Of a stretch of DNA of 61,497 nt, positions 25,660-34,893 are shown one piece after another. The notes below the pieces were generated by a model that worked only from the letters and a program-made list of their open reading frames with translations, was not told where the DNA came from and did no database searches. Numbering within the stretch: position 1 is the stretch's first letter; the number at the start of each line of letters is the position of its first letter. Made by a program: the position numbers and the translations under genes. Location of the stretch: the NCBI GenBank assembly GCA_003223215.1, contig QHYH01000165.1, forward strand, positions 1-61,497. The letters are read 5' to 3'. The stretch is from Acidobacteriota bacterium. GTDB taxonomy: Bacteria > Acidobacteriota > Terriglobia > Acidiferrales > UBA7541.

Positions 25660-26547
25660 ATGAAAACTTTCGTTCAAATCGGTAATGGAGAGCAATCGGC
25701 TCTTCCCCCGGAAGAGAAAGAGGAGCTTCTCCTGTCTCGCCTCGCGGGGATCCCTTCGCTCATCGTGGCGCTTTCTGGAGGCGCGGATTCGGCCTATCTG
25801 GCATGGGCCTCGAACCGTGCTCTTGGCGAGCGGGCCTTGTCGGTCACCGCTCTTTCTCCTAGTTTTTCCGCGTACGACCGAGAAATGGTCGAGCAGTTTG
25901 CAAAACAGCTGGCGTTGCGCCACGAGTTTATCGAGACGCACGAGATGGAAAACCCCGCCTACCGCGCGAACCAGCCCGACCGCTGCTATTTCTGCAAGGA
26001 CGAGCTTTTCTCGGTACTGGATAAACTGGCCGGTTCGCGCGGCTTTGCCGCCATCGCCTATGGCGTGAACGCTGACGACACGCTCGATTTTCGCCCCGGC
26101 CATCGCGCCGCCACCGAGCATCAGGTCCTTGCGCCTCTCCTCGATGTGGGCCTTGCCAAATCGGAGATTCGCCGGCTCTCGCGCCGCGCCAGTCTCCCCA
26201 CCTGGGACCGTCCCGCCTCCGCTTGCCTTGCCTCTCGCCTCCCCTACGGAAGCGAAGTGACTCGCGAGCGGCTGGCGCTGGTCGAAGGCGGGGAAGCTGC
26301 GCTCCGCGAACTCGGCTTCCGTCAGTTTCGCGTGCGCATCCACGACAACCTGGCACGCGTGGAAATCTCGCCCGACGAGTTGCCCAGGGCGCTGTCTCGG
26401 GAAATGGCCGCTGCCATCGCGGAACGCCTCAAATCCGCCGGCTTTGCTTACGTTACCCTGGATCTCGAAGGCTATCGACAGGGTTCTCTCAACGAAGCGC
26501 TGGTCCGCCCGGCGCGGTCATTGCGCAAAAAAGCCTCCGGAACATAA
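25660..26547 (+). CDS. larE: ATP-dependent sacrificial sulfur transferase LarE
   Basis: Builds the thiocarboxylate groups of the nickel-pincer nucleotide cofactor, giving up sulfur from a protein Cys (or a cluster-bound sulfide in some forms). The PP-loop LSGGADSAYLAWA activates the substrate with ATP. DRCYFCKDELF and WDRPASACLASRLPYGSEV are the conserved Cys-containing segments; the latter holds the family's sulfur-donor Cys. The start is uncertain: GTG 25621 is in frame upstream and adds 13 residues. LarC lies 9 kb away on the other strand; no LarB is seen in the window. Confidence 0.88.
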   Translation: MKTFVQIGNGEQSALPPEEKEELLLSRLAGIPSLIVALSGGADSAYLAWASNRALGERALSVTALSPSFSAYDREMVEQFAKQLALRHEFIETHEMENPAYRANQPDRCYFCKDELFSVLDKLAGSRGFAAIAYGVNADDTLDFRPGHRAATEHQVLAPLLDVGLAKSEIRRLSRRASLPTWDRPASACLASRLPYGSEVTRERLALVEGGEAALRELGFRQFRVRIHDNLARVEISPDELPRALSREMAAAIAERLKSAGFAYVTLDLEGYRQGSLNEALVRPARSLRKKASGT

Positions 26548-26614
26548 TGGATTGTTTTTGCGTAGCTGTTGGTGGAACATCCGAGGAGTTGTTCGGGGTT
26601 TCTTTGGAGGAGGA

Positions 26615-27595
26615 ATGGCGCGCCAACCGCATCGCGGCAGCTCCCTGCTGCTCTTCGCGACCGCTTTTGCCCTTGCGGGCTGTTACACGGGCCCATATGT
26701 CAACGGAAGCTTTTCCCGCGCCTACACGGTATCGGGCCCTGTCCGTTTGGAGCTCAACAATGCCTCGGGCGAGGTGGATATCACAGCGGGAGCAGCCGGA
26801 ATGGTGTCGATTCACGCCGAGGTACGCGCCTCCGGTTTCGGATTTGAAAACCCGCAACATCGTTTGGACAACCTGGTGTCGGATCCTCCCGTAGAGCAAA
26901 GAGGCGACACGATTCGCGTCGGCAAAGATTTGTCCCGCATGCGCAATGTCTCCATCACTTACAAGATTCAAGTCCCCCACGACACCGAGGTCGACGCCAA
27001 CGTTGCCTCCGGCGCGGAAAACATCCGCGACCTGCGTGGCCCGGTAAGAGTCCGCTCTGCTTCCGGAAGTATCAACGTAGAAAAGATCGATCGTGACGCC
27101 CAACTCTCCACCGCCAGCGGCACCATTTCCGCAGAGAACATCGGCGGCGACGTTCAAGTCTCAAGCGCTTCGGGTAGCGTCACCATTGCGAACATCAAGG
27201 GTGACGCCCGCGTACATGTCGTGTCAGGCGTCATTCGCATATCGCAGCCCGGCGGTCGCGTCGATGGAAGCACCACGAGCGGTGAAGTCGAAATCCAAGG
27301 TGCGGCAAAGGACGTGACCGCTCATTCGATAACAGGCCGCGTCTACGTGCAGGGCAATCCCGGCGACCAGGGATATTGGAATCTGAGAACCACTTCCGGC
27401 GGCGTGCAAATCAGCGTCCCTCCCTCTGCGAACTTTCGTCTGTCCGCAGAGGCAGTTTCCGGCGAGATTCGTACGGATGTTCCCATTGTCGTCGAAGAGC
27501 AGGGAAAACACTCGCTGCGGGCTCGATTGGGCAGCGGCGGTGGACGCGTCGAAGTCCACACCGTTTCGGGCGAAATTCGCGTCAGCGGGACATAG
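26615..27595 (+). CDS. DUF4097-type beta-helical lipoprotein
   Basis: A 326-residue lipoprotein: GGAGGAGG precedes ATG 26615, and the signal FATAFALAGC ends in a lipobox Cys. The mature part repeats a short beta-strand unit of the type VxxxSGxIxxxxxxGDVxxxSxSG many times (VRSASGSINVEKI, LSTASGTISAENI, VSSASGSVTIANI), the parallel-beta pattern of the DUF4097/DUF4098 putative adhesin family. An in-frame extension to 26444 overlaps larE and has no ribosome site. The function of the family is unknown; surface or periplasmic anchoring is the only safe inference. Confidence 0.85.
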   Translation: MARQPHRGSSLLLFATAFALAGCYTGPYVNGSFSRAYTVSGPVRLELNNASGEVDITAGAAGMVSIHAEVRASGFGFENPQHRLDNLVSDPPVEQRGDTIRVGKDLSRMRNVSITYKIQVPHDTEVDANVASGAENIRDLRGPVRVRSASGSINVEKIDRDAQLSTASGTISAENIGGDVQVSSASGSVTIANIKGDARVHVVSGVIRISQPGGRVDGSTTSGEVEIQGAAKDVTAHSITGRVYVQGNPGDQGYWNLRTTSGGVQISVPPSANFRLSAEAVSGEIRTDVPIVVEEQGKHSLRARLGSGGGRVEVHTVSGEIRVSGT

Positions 27596-27690
27596 TAGAC
27601 TCCCGTCCTCGCGCTCGCGGATTGCCTCTCATCGCACGCGGGGATCGCCGGAGTAGCGACAATTTCCTTTTCCGCGTTTACAATCTCTGC

Positions 27691-29049
27691 ATGCCCTCTC
27701 GGCCTCCCGCCCCTGCTCTTTCCCTGCTGCTCCTCGGTATCCTGGCTTTCCCCGCGTCGGCAGCGATTCGCGCGCCGTCCGAGCAAAGTCAGCAACCCGC
27801 ATCGCAAGCCGCGAACCCTGTTCGTGCCGGCGACAACGGTTCCCCTAAGCAGCCGGATCCCGAGGCGGAACTGCAGCGTGCCCTCAACGATGCCGGCAGC
27901 GATCGCGCCGCCCTTGTCCGGAATCTCGAAGGCTTCTTGAAAAGACACCCGGATTACCCCAACCGCACCCGAATCTATCGCGCTCTTGTCGAAGCCGACC
28001 TTCAGCTCAAAGACGACGACCGCGCCGCTGACTACTCGGAGCGCATGGTCGCGCTGAACCCCAACGAGATTTCCATCTTGTTGCTCGCCATTGAACTCCT
28101 TGAACGCCGCGAGGAGGAAGCCGGCTTGCGCCGCGCCGTCAGCTACTCCACACGCATCCTGAATCTGGTGGAGCACGTTTCCCCTTACGAACGCTCCTCC
28201 CGCGTCTCCGTCGAACAGTGGGAACTGCAGAAAAAGAATGATCTCGCCAATACGCACTTCCTGCGTGGCGACCTGTACTTCAGATTAAGAGACTACGATG
28301 CGGCGCGGAAGGATCTCGAAACCAGCTATGAGATTCTTCCAACCGCGGGCGCGGCCCAGCGGCTGGGTGAGACCGCGGAGCTCCAAAAGGACTTGCCGAC
28401 CGCCATCCAGGAATACGCGCGCGCCTTTGCTCTTGCCGAAGGAAAGAGCGGAAACGTCAGTCGGGAGGAAATTCGCAGGAAACTCGGGAATGTCTGGCGG
28501 CTCGCGCATGGCTCCGAGAATGGCCTGGGCGAGTACCTGCTGAATACGTATGACTCCGTCACTCAGCCTTCCTTGAAAAAGCCTGCGCCCAATCAAAGCG
28601 CCAAAGAACTACCCGATTTCATCGTTCGCAAGGCTTCGAATGGAAGCGCGTACCCGTTGAAGAGCACAAAGGGAAGGGTCGTGGTCCTGAATTTCTGGGC
28701 CACCTGGTGTGGTCCTTGTCACGCGCTCGAGCCGCTGTTCGCGCACGTGGCTGCCGATTTTCACGATCTTCCGGACGCGGTTTTTCTTTCCGCGAACTGT
28801 GATGAAGATGAGACTTTAGTCGCGCCCTACTTGCAGAAAGACAAGCTCGTAACCGAAGTCGTCTTTGCCGACGGCCTCAATCGGCTCTACTCGGTTGATT
28901 CCTTTCCCACGGTCATCGTGATTGACCGTGAGGGCAAAATTGCTTACCGTTCGAACGGATTCCAGGCTGACACGTTTGAGCGGGATCTCTCTGCGGCCGT
29001 GCGGCGCGCCCTGGACAAAGGGGCTACGGCTGAGCGTGTCGCGCCCTAG
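27691..29049 (+). CDS. Exported TPR-like protein with TlpA/ResA-type thioredoxin domain
   Basis: A 452-residue protein with a signal peptide (PALSLLLLGILAFPASA). Residues 60-270 are helical repeats in the TPR style (GDLYFRLRDYDAARKDLETS, then AIQEYARAFALAE). The C-terminal domain from about 315 is a thioredoxin fold with FWATWCGPCHALEP; the redox pair is Cys340 and Cys343. A cis-Pro segment follows in YSVDSFPTVIVIDREG. It probably reduces or oxidises periplasmic disulfides, with the repeats recruiting a partner. It converges on the M55 peptidase gene with a 6-nt gap, so transcription must end inside coding sequence. Confidence 0.85.
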   Translation: MPSRPPAPALSLLLLGILAFPASAAIRAPSEQSQQPASQAANPVRAGDNGSPKQPDPEAELQRALNDAGSDRAALVRNLEGFLKRHPDYPNRTRIYRALVEADLQLKDDDRAADYSERMVALNPNEISILLLAIELLERREEEAGLRRAVSYSTRILNLVEHVSPYERSSRVSVEQWELQKKNDLANTHFLRGDLYFRLRDYDAARKDLETSYEILPTAGAAQRLGETAELQKDLPTAIQEYARAFALAEGKSGNVSREEIRRKLGNVWRLAHGSENGLGEYLLNTYDSVTQPSLKKPAPNQSAKELPDFIVRKASNGSAYPLKSTKGRVVVLNFWATWCGPCHALEPLFAHVAADFHDLPDAVFLSANCDEDETLVAPYLQKDKLVTEVVFADGLNRLYSVDSFPTVIVIDREGKIAYRSNGFQADTFERDLSAAVRRALDKGATAERVAP

Positions 29050-29055
29050 GGGCGA

Positions 29056-29988
29056 TCACGGCGCCAGGTCCGGGCTGTAGCCGTCCACCACGTCCACAAA
29101 GTCGGACACTTCCGCCATGTCTTTTCCTACAAAACGAATCGTATGCGAATCCACGCGTTCGACCGACCGCAGATAGCTGAGCATCTCGGCGGGCGTATAG
29201 TTTTTGAAACTGATTTCCAGGGTCACTGGCGTCTTGATCGTGTACGGCTTGAAATCGTGCAAGCGCGCCAACGCCGCCTTGACTCCAGCGGCGATTCTTT
29301 CGCAAGACACCTCCGGAGTGAGCGTCTCCGCAGCGTGAAAGCTCAGGTTCTTTTTGGTCACCGCCGTTTCGATGTTCCCGAGCCGCAACTTCAACTCTTC
29401 CACGGCCGCGTCGTCTCCCGACGCAAAAATTGCGGGCACGCCCAGCGCGCCGGCATATGCCGCATTGAATTCTCCTTCGGTAACCGCATTGCCGTTTAGC
29501 GCAACCCGCGTAAAATGCGCACTCGAAAAAGTATGTGCGCGCACGCCGTGCTCGTTGGTTGTGGAGGCATGGTAGCCGACAAAAAGAGCGCCGTCGAAAC
29601 TCGCATCGAGGCCCGCCATCATGCTTCCATGGCGAGGCCAGGAACGCACGATGCGAACGTCCTTGGGAAACTCCTCAACGAGCAAGCTCTCACCGTTCCC
29701 ATGCGAATCACTTACCACAATCTCGGTTGCCCCCGATTCCTTTGCGGCGCGCACGGCAGCCAGCGTTTCATTGGTCATGAAGCGTCGAAAGCGCTCGTAC
29801 TCAAAGCCGCCCGGACCGAGTTGGTCTGCGGTCACCACGCCTGCAACGCCTTCCATGTCCACCGAAAGGTAAATTTTGAGTTTCTTTGCTGCCGGGGAGA
29901 GACCCTGCGGCTTCGCCGCAGGACTCAGAAGCCACCATGCCAGAATCAGAAATACGAGCGCACGTCCGCTGCCAAGGAACCAGCTCAT
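29056..29988 (-). CDS. Exported M55-family D-aminopeptidase-like protein
   Basis: Relative of Bacillus DppA, a self-compartmentalising zinc D-aminopeptidase, with 310 residues. An N-terminal signal or anchor (VFLILAWWLLSPAAK) precedes the catalytic core. Signature segments are YLSVDMEGVAGVVTADQ, with the metal Asp and Glu, SDSHGNGESLLVEEFP, with Asp and His, GYHASTTNEHGVRAHTFSS and EGEFNAAYAGALGVPAIFAS. DppA is cytoplasmic, so export is a difference worth noting; D-peptides from peptidoglycan would be plausible substrates. It is the last gene of the larC-metG-tatD operon. Confidence 0.87.
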   Translation of the reverse strand: MSWFLGSGRALVFLILAWWLLSPAAKPQGLSPAAKKLKIYLSVDMEGVAGVVTADQLGPGGFEYERFRRFMTNETLAAVRAAKESGATEIVVSDSHGNGESLLVEEFPKDVRIVRSWPRHGSMMAGLDASFDGALFVGYHASTTNEHGVRAHTFSSAHFTRVALNGNAVTEGEFNAAYAGALGVPAIFASGDDAAVEELKLRLGNIETAVTKKNLSFHAAETLTPEVSCERIAAGVKAALARLHDFKPYTIKTPVTLEISFKNYTPAEMLSYLRSVERVDSHTIRFVGKDMAEVSDFVDVVDGYSPDLAP

Positions 29989-30037
29989 ATACGCACCTCA
30001 CAAACTCATGGGTTAAACGCCGGTGAAGGGGAGTCTA

Positions 30038-30994
30038 TCAAGTTCGCGCCGCGGAAGCTGAGGGAAACGCCAGGGCAACTTCGCTTGCGGCGAGAATCGT
30101 ATTCACGTGAATGCGGACCGTATCTTCCACGCGACGAGCATACCCGCCCGCCAGCGTCGTCGCCACGGGAATACCCCGCCGCCGCGCTTGCTCAAACACG
30201 CTGCGATCGCGCTTTTTGAGTCCGGCCTTCGTCAGCGACAGTCCGCCAAGCTGATCCTCGCAAAAGGGATCGGCGCCGCCCACATAAAAGAGAATTTCAG
30301 GCCGGAATTCATCCATCGCCCGTTCGACTGCCGGAATTAACGCGGCCAAATACTCCTCGTCTTCCACGCGGTCGTCCATGTTCAAATCGATGTTCGAAGG
30401 CGGCTTGTGCCCGGGATAATTGTTCAGCTGATGGATGGAAAGGGTGAACACCGCCGGATCGCCACGAAAGATTGCCGCCGTTCCATTGCCATGATGCACG
30501 TCCGTGTCCACGACCATGGCTTTTTCGACGGCACCCCCCGCCTGCAGTTTGCGAATGGCCACGGCTACGTCGTGAATCGCGCAGAATCCTTCCCCGTGGT
30601 CGGGATACGCATGATGAAAACCGCCGCCGAGATTCGCAGCGAACCCGTCTCGCAGCGCCGATCGCGCCGCGAGAGTCGTCCCGCCCGCCGCCAGCCAGAC
30701 GGCTTCTACCAGTTCCTGAGAATACGGAACTTCGAGCCGCATGACGTCGCTTGCCGTGAGCTTCCCGGTCTTAAGTTTGCGCACCCACTCTTTGGTGTGA
30801 ACGCGCAAAATGTCTTCATCACTGGCAGGATCGGGTTTCAAAAAGTCTTCTTCCTTCGCGAGCCCCTCGCGAAGAAGCATCTCGTAAATCAGCCGGAATT
30901 TTTGTGAGGGAAATACGTGTTCGCCCAGGTTCAAATCGTAGCGTTCATGGTAGACAAGTTTGAACGGAAGAGAACCTTTTATCGCGGCAACCAC
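30038..30994 (-). CDS. Histone deacetylase-family (AcuC-like) amidohydrolase
   Basis: Zinc-dependent deacetylase of the arginase/deacetylase fold, 318 residues and cytoplasmic. GGGFHHAYPDHGEGFCAIHD and VVDTDVHHGNGTAAIF hold the tandem catalytic His and the zinc Asp/His. GGADPFCEDQLGGLSLTKAG near the C-terminus has the second zinc Asp and the catalytic Tyr region is replaced by LAGGYARRVED, as in bacterial class members. Bacterial relatives act on acetylated lysine (AcuC) or acetylpolyamines; the substrate is not predictable. It lies between the polyprenyl synthase and the M55 peptidase in one operon. Confidence 0.88.
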   Translation of the reverse strand: MVAAIKGSLPFKLVYHERYDLNLGEHVFPSQKFRLIYEMLLREGLAKEEDFLKPDPASDEDILRVHTKEWVRKLKTGKLTASDVMRLEVPYSQELVEAVWLAAGGTTLAARSALRDGFAANLGGGFHHAYPDHGEGFCAIHDVAVAIRKLQAGGAVEKAMVVDTDVHHGNGTAAIFRGDPAVFTLSIHQLNNYPGHKPPSNIDLNMDDRVEDEEYLAALIPAVERAMDEFRPEILFYVGGADPFCEDQLGGLSLTKAGLKKRDRSVFEQARRRGIPVATTLAGGYARRVEDTVRIHVNTILAASEVALAFPSASAART

Positions 30995-31035
30995 GACTCT
31001 CTTTTTCTCCAGATCGCTGATCCCCGATCTCCCGG

Positions 31036-32019
31036 TTAATTCTCGCGTTCCAGGATGAAATCAGGGACGGTGGCCAGGGCCCTCGCGTATTCCGAGTCCC
31101 GATGTCCATTGAGGCAGGACTTGGCCCGTCGCGCGTAAACTTCTGCGAGACTGCGCGCGCGGCCAAGCGCGCCGGAATCCTGCACCAGGGACACAATCGT
31201 CTCCGGGCGCACGGAATGAAATTCTTTTTCCGCAAGCACAAGTGCCACAAGTTCGCGCGCCGCGTGGTGGCCGTTTTCCATCGCGTAAATCAGAGGCAGC
31301 GTGACTTTGCCTTCTTTCAGGTCGCTCAGCACCGGCTTGCCCAGTTGCTGGGCGGACGCCGTGAAGTCCAGCAGGTCGTCTACCAGCTGAAACGCCAGCC
31401 CGGCATTCCTGCCATACTCCGCCAGCGCCTCCTCTTCCTCTTCTTCAAGACGCCCCAGCACGGCGCCGAGCCGCGTACAGCCGCTGAACAGGCACGCCGT
31501 TTTGTACGTGGCCAGACGCAATGCGTCCTCTTCTGTCACGTCAATACGCCCGATCTTCTCAAGCTGGATCAACTCGCCTTCGACCATTTTTTGCGTCAGG
31601 TCGATGAGGATGTCGAGAATGCGGAAATTGCGCTCCTCGAGCGCCATCTGAAAAGACTGCATGTACAGCCAGTCGCCGGTCAGCACGCTGCGGTGATTGC
31701 CCCACCGGGTATTCGCTGAAGGCCGTCCCCGGCGCGTGCCCGCGCTGTCGATCACGTCATCATGAATCAGCGTGGCGCTGTGCAACAGCTCGACCACGGC
31801 GGCAAGTCGAATCGCGCTGCGGTCTTTGTGTCCCGCATAATTCGCGGAGAGCAGCAGCAGCGCTGGCCGGAGCCGTTTCCCTCCTCCACCTAGCAGGTAC
31901 GCGGCAATTTCCGAAACTGCCGGGAACGCGGTGTCGCTCTGACGCGCCAACTCGTCTTCCACCAGAGCGAGGTCGTCGCGGACGAGATCGAAAACCTCTT
32001 TCGCCGTGAGAAGTGCGAT
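31036..32019 (-). CDS. ispB: Polyprenyl diphosphate synthase (likely ATC start)
   Basis: Trans-isoprenyl diphosphate synthase that extends FPP to the C35-C50 side chain of menaquinone. It has GGGGKRLRPALLLL, the first Asp-rich motif HDDVID before RRGRPSAN, and the second VDDLLD in FQLVDDLLDF. The first ordinary start codon is GTG at 31962, with no ribosome site, and it would cut off a conserved helix (TAKEVFDLVRDDLALVE) that continues in frame upstream. A perfect AGGAGG at 32026-32031 points 6 nt further to ATC (32017-32019), and the frame is closed by the tatD stop above. I therefore extend the gene to 32019 (327 residues). Chain length is undetermined. Confidence 0.85.
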   Translation of the reverse strand: MALLTAKEVFDLVRDDLALVEDELARQSDTAFPAVSEIAAYLLGGGGKRLRPALLLLSANYAGHKDRSAIRLAAVVELLHSATLIHDDVIDSAGTRRGRPSANTRWGNHRSVLTGDWLYMQSFQMALEERNFRILDILIDLTQKMVEGELIQLEKIGRIDVTEEDALRLATYKTACLFSGCTRLGAVLGRLEEEEEEALAEYGRNAGLAFQLVDDLLDFTASAQQLGKPVLSDLKEGKVTLPLIYAMENGHHAARELVALVLAEKEFHSVRPETIVSLVQDSGALGRARSLAEVYARRAKSCLNGHRDSEYARALATVPDFILEREN

Positions 32020-32025
32020 GGCCTG

Positions 32026-32031
32026 CCTCCT
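32026..32031 (-). promoter_or_regulatory. Consensus Shine-Dalgarno before a non-canonical ATC start
   Basis: AGGAGG on the minus strand, 6 nt upstream of an in-frame ATC and 10 nt after the tatD stop. Spacing is ideal, and no ATG, GTG or TTG stands at the expected place in any frame. It decides the start of the polyprenyl synthase gene. Confidence 0.55.
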
Positions 32032-32040
32032 GGCCCCTGT

Positions 32041-32853
32041 CTACGTTAGGGAGTCCGGCCGCGACATCGGCGGCCTGGTAAGACGAAACAGTCGCCTGAA
32101 ATTCTCCGAAGTCGCGGTGGCAATTTCGTCAGTCGACAAGTTTCTCACACTCGCAAGCGTGCGCGCCACTTCTCGAACATAGGCCGGCTCGTTGCGCTTG
32201 CCGCGATACGGCTGCGGCGCCAAATACGGAGAGTCCGTCTCGATCAGAATCGTCGCGAGCGGCAAAGCCTTCGCCACGTCGCGCAGATTCTGCGCTTTCG
32301 GAAAAGTTGCATTCCCGGCAAAGGAAATCAGGAAACCCAGCTCGCTCCCGCGCCGCGCGTCTTCGAGCGTGCTGCTGAAGCAGTGCAAAATGCCGCCCAG
32401 GCCCGTTGCTTCCCAATGTTCTTCCAGCAGGTTCAGGCAATCGCTCCAAGCATCGCGGCAATGGATGATGATGGGAAGTTTTGCCTCGGCCGCCAACTCC
32501 ATTTGGTCCCGGAAGACTTTGTGCTGTGTTTCACGCGGCGAATGATCGTAAAAATAGTCCAGCCCGATCTCGCCCCAGGCGATTATCTTGGGATGCCGAG
32601 CAAGATTCCTCAGCCGCTCGAGGTGTTCCGGCTTCGCTTCCTTGGCATCGTGGGGATGAATGCCCACGGTCGCATAAATCCAATCGTATTGCTCGGTGAA
32701 GGGTAACGCCGAATCGAGTTTCTCCGGCCCGGGGCCCGTGCCAATCGCGAGAAGCGTGGTCACCTCGGCCGCGCGCGCCCGCTCAAGCATGGCCTCGCGG
32801 TCTTCCGCAAACTGCGGAAAGTCGATATGCGCATGCGAATCGATCAATTCCAT
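32041..32853 (-). CDS. tatD: TatD-family metal-dependent hydrolase (3'-5' DNase)
   Basis: Amidohydrolase-fold nuclease implicated in DNA repair and DNA fragmentation. The 270-residue protein shows DSHAHID (metal His pair), WGEIGLDYFYD (Glu), PIIIHCRDAW (His), GILHCFSS (His) and ETDSPYLAPQP (Asp), the full TatD pattern. It follows metG in the same orientation, an arrangement seen in many bacteria. metG ends 49 nt upstream of its ATG. Confidence 0.95.
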   Translation of the reverse strand: MELIDSHAHIDFPQFAEDREAMLERARAAEVTTLLAIGTGPGPEKLDSALPFTEQYDWIYATVGIHPHDAKEAKPEHLERLRNLARHPKIIAWGEIGLDYFYDHSPRETQHKVFRDQMELAAEAKLPIIIHCRDAWSDCLNLLEEHWEATGLGGILHCFSSTLEDARRGSELGFLISFAGNATFPKAQNLRDVAKALPLATILIETDSPYLAPQPYRGKRNEPAYVREVARTLASVRNLSTDEIATATSENFRRLFRLTRPPMSRPDSLT

Positions 32854-32902
32854 CGTTTAGGCTGGCGTGTTGGGGCAACCGTAAGGCACGATATCTCGCG
32901 CC

Positions 32903-34891
32903 CTACTTGAGGCGGGCACCAACTTCCACGTCCTCGTCCGGGAATCCCGCGAGGACCGGCCGGCCTTCCGGGCCGACCGCCGCCGCAACAATCATGCCGT
33001 TGGACTCGACGCCGCGCAGTTTGCGCGGCGCGAGATTCACAACCACGGCAACCTTGCGGCCAACGAGTTTTTCCGGTTCGTAATATTGCGCGATGCCCGC
33101 GCAAATCTGCCGAATCTCCGTGCCGATATCTACGGTAAGTTTCAGCAGCTTATCCGCGCCGATGATGCGTTCCGCCGTTTTGATCTGCCCGACGCGCATC
33201 TCGACTTTCGCAAAATCCTCGATGCTGATTTTCTCCGGCGCGGTCCCGGGCGCCGCAGCCGCTCCCGCCTGAGCCGCACCGGCAGCAGTTTTTCCAGGCT
33301 GCGCGGCCGGTGCCGGATTCAATTCTTCATTTGCCATCGCCTCAATCCTTTCTATCGCTTCGTTTTTGTCCACGCGGGGAAACAACGATTGTTTCCCTCC
33401 CAATTGCTTTCCTGGCGCCAATTGGCCCCAGCGAAGCCCATCCAATTCGACCGCCTCAACCGAACCTGGCAGCCCGAGCAGCGACCACACTCTGGCGGTG
33501 CTCGAGGGCATCACCGGATGTGCGAGCACCGTCACGATACGCAACAGCTCCGCGGTAGTCCACAGGATCGTGGCTTTCCGCGACTGCTCTTCCGCGGAGT
33601 CCCCGAGCGCCCATGGCTGCTCCGTGGTTAGGTACTTGTCCGCCGAGCCGACCACGCCCCAAATCGTCTCGAGCGCGCGCGCAAAACTGAAATTGTCATA
33701 GTTTTCGAGCGCCTCGCCAATCGCCGTCTGCACCTCGCTCGCCAGGGCCTCGTCCTGGGGCCTGCGCTCGGTCGCTTTAGGAATTTTGCCGCTGAAGTTT
33801 TTCTCGATCAGCGCCGCTGTGCGGCTGGCGAGATTGCCGAGACCGTTGGCAAGGTCGCTGTTATAGCGCGTCACCAACGCATCATAACTGAAATTGCCAT
33901 CCTGCCCGAAGACCACTTCGCGCAACAAAAAGTACCGCAACGCGTCCATGCCCAGCATGTTGGCAATCGGCCGCGGCAAGACCACGTTGCCCTTGGACTT
34001 GCTCATCTTGGCTGCATCCATCAGGAACCAGCCGTGCGCCCACACCTGCTTTGGCACCGGCTGCATCGCCGCCATCAAAAATGCCGGCCAATAAACGGTG
34101 TGAAACCGAATGATATCTTTGCCCACCAGATGCAAGTCCGCCGGCCACATGCCGCGCTTTTCAAACTCTGGCCCGCCCACCGCGCTCAGATACGCCGTCA
34201 GCGCGTCAAACCACACATAGAACACATGCGGTTCTTCGCCGGGAACGGGAATCCCCCAGCGGATCGTCGTTCGCGTAATGCTCAGATCTTTCAGCCCGCC
34301 TTCGACGAAACTCACGATCTCATTGCGGCGCGATTCCGGCTGGATGAATTCGGGGTTCTTCTTGTAGAAATCGAGCAGTGGCTTCTCAAACGCGGAGAGC
34401 TTGAAAAAATAGTTTTCTTCCGTGACCGTCTCGGTTGGCCGGCCGCAGTCCGGGCAGTTGTCGCCTGGCTTTGCATCGTTCACGAAAGCGTTGTCGTAAA
34501 TGCAGTATTGCCCGGTGTAATGCCCTTTGTAAACGTAACCGTTCTCACGGCACAGTCGAAAAAGCCATTGGACCGTGCGCACGTGATGCAGGTCCGTGGT
34601 TCGCACAAACTCGTCCGCCGTAAGACCAAGCTCATCCCACAGCGCGCGCCACTCGGCAGCCATGTTGGCGACGAAGGCGGTTTCCGACATGCCGGCTTTC
34701 TTCGCGGCGCGCTCCACGTTCACGCCATGCTCGTCCGTGCCGGTGGTCATCACTACTTCGTAGCCGCGCATCCGCTTGTAGCGCCGGATGGTGTCCGCCA
34801 CGACGGTTGTATAGGTGTGGCCGATGTGTGGCAGGCCGTTTGTATAATAGATCGGCGTCGTCAAATAGAATTTGGGTCTTTTGGGTGACAT
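32903..34891 (-). CDS. metG: Methionine--tRNA ligase with C-terminal tRNA-binding domain
   Basis: Class I synthetase charging elongator and initiator tRNA-Met. In this 662-residue protein the HIGH motif is at 22-25 (GLPHIGHTYTT) and KMSKS at 295-299. A zinc-knuckle region contains GQYCIYD and NCPDCGRPTE. After a Pro/Ala-rich linker (about 530-555) comes the OB-fold EMAPII-like domain (VEMRVGQIKTAERI, then VVVNLAPRKLRGVESNGM) that enables dimerisation and tRNA binding. It starts 2 nt after the larC stop. Its cognate initiator tRNA is also in this window at 59847. Confidence 0.96.
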   Translation of the reverse strand: MSPKRPKFYLTTPIYYTNGLPHIGHTYTTVVADTIRRYKRMRGYEVVMTTGTDEHGVNVERAAKKAGMSETAFVANMAAEWRALWDELGLTADEFVRTTDLHHVRTVQWLFRLCRENGYVYKGHYTGQYCIYDNAFVNDAKPGDNCPDCGRPTETVTEENYFFKLSAFEKPLLDFYKKNPEFIQPESRRNEIVSFVEGGLKDLSITRTTIRWGIPVPGEEPHVFYVWFDALTAYLSAVGGPEFEKRGMWPADLHLVGKDIIRFHTVYWPAFLMAAMQPVPKQVWAHGWFLMDAAKMSKSKGNVVLPRPIANMLGMDALRYFLLREVVFGQDGNFSYDALVTRYNSDLANGLGNLASRTAALIEKNFSGKIPKATERRPQDEALASEVQTAIGEALENYDNFSFARALETIWGVVGSADKYLTTEQPWALGDSAEEQSRKATILWTTAELLRIVTVLAHPVMPSSTARVWSLLGLPGSVEAVELDGLRWGQLAPGKQLGGKQSLFPRVDKNEAIERIEAMANEELNPAPAAQPGKTAAGAAQAGAAAAPGTAPEKISIEDFAKVEMRVGQIKTAERIIGADKLLKLTVDIGTEIRQICAGIAQYYEPEKLVGRKVAVVVNLAPRKLRGVESNGMIVAAAVGPEGRPVLAGFPDEDVEVGARLK

Positions 34892-34893
34892 GT

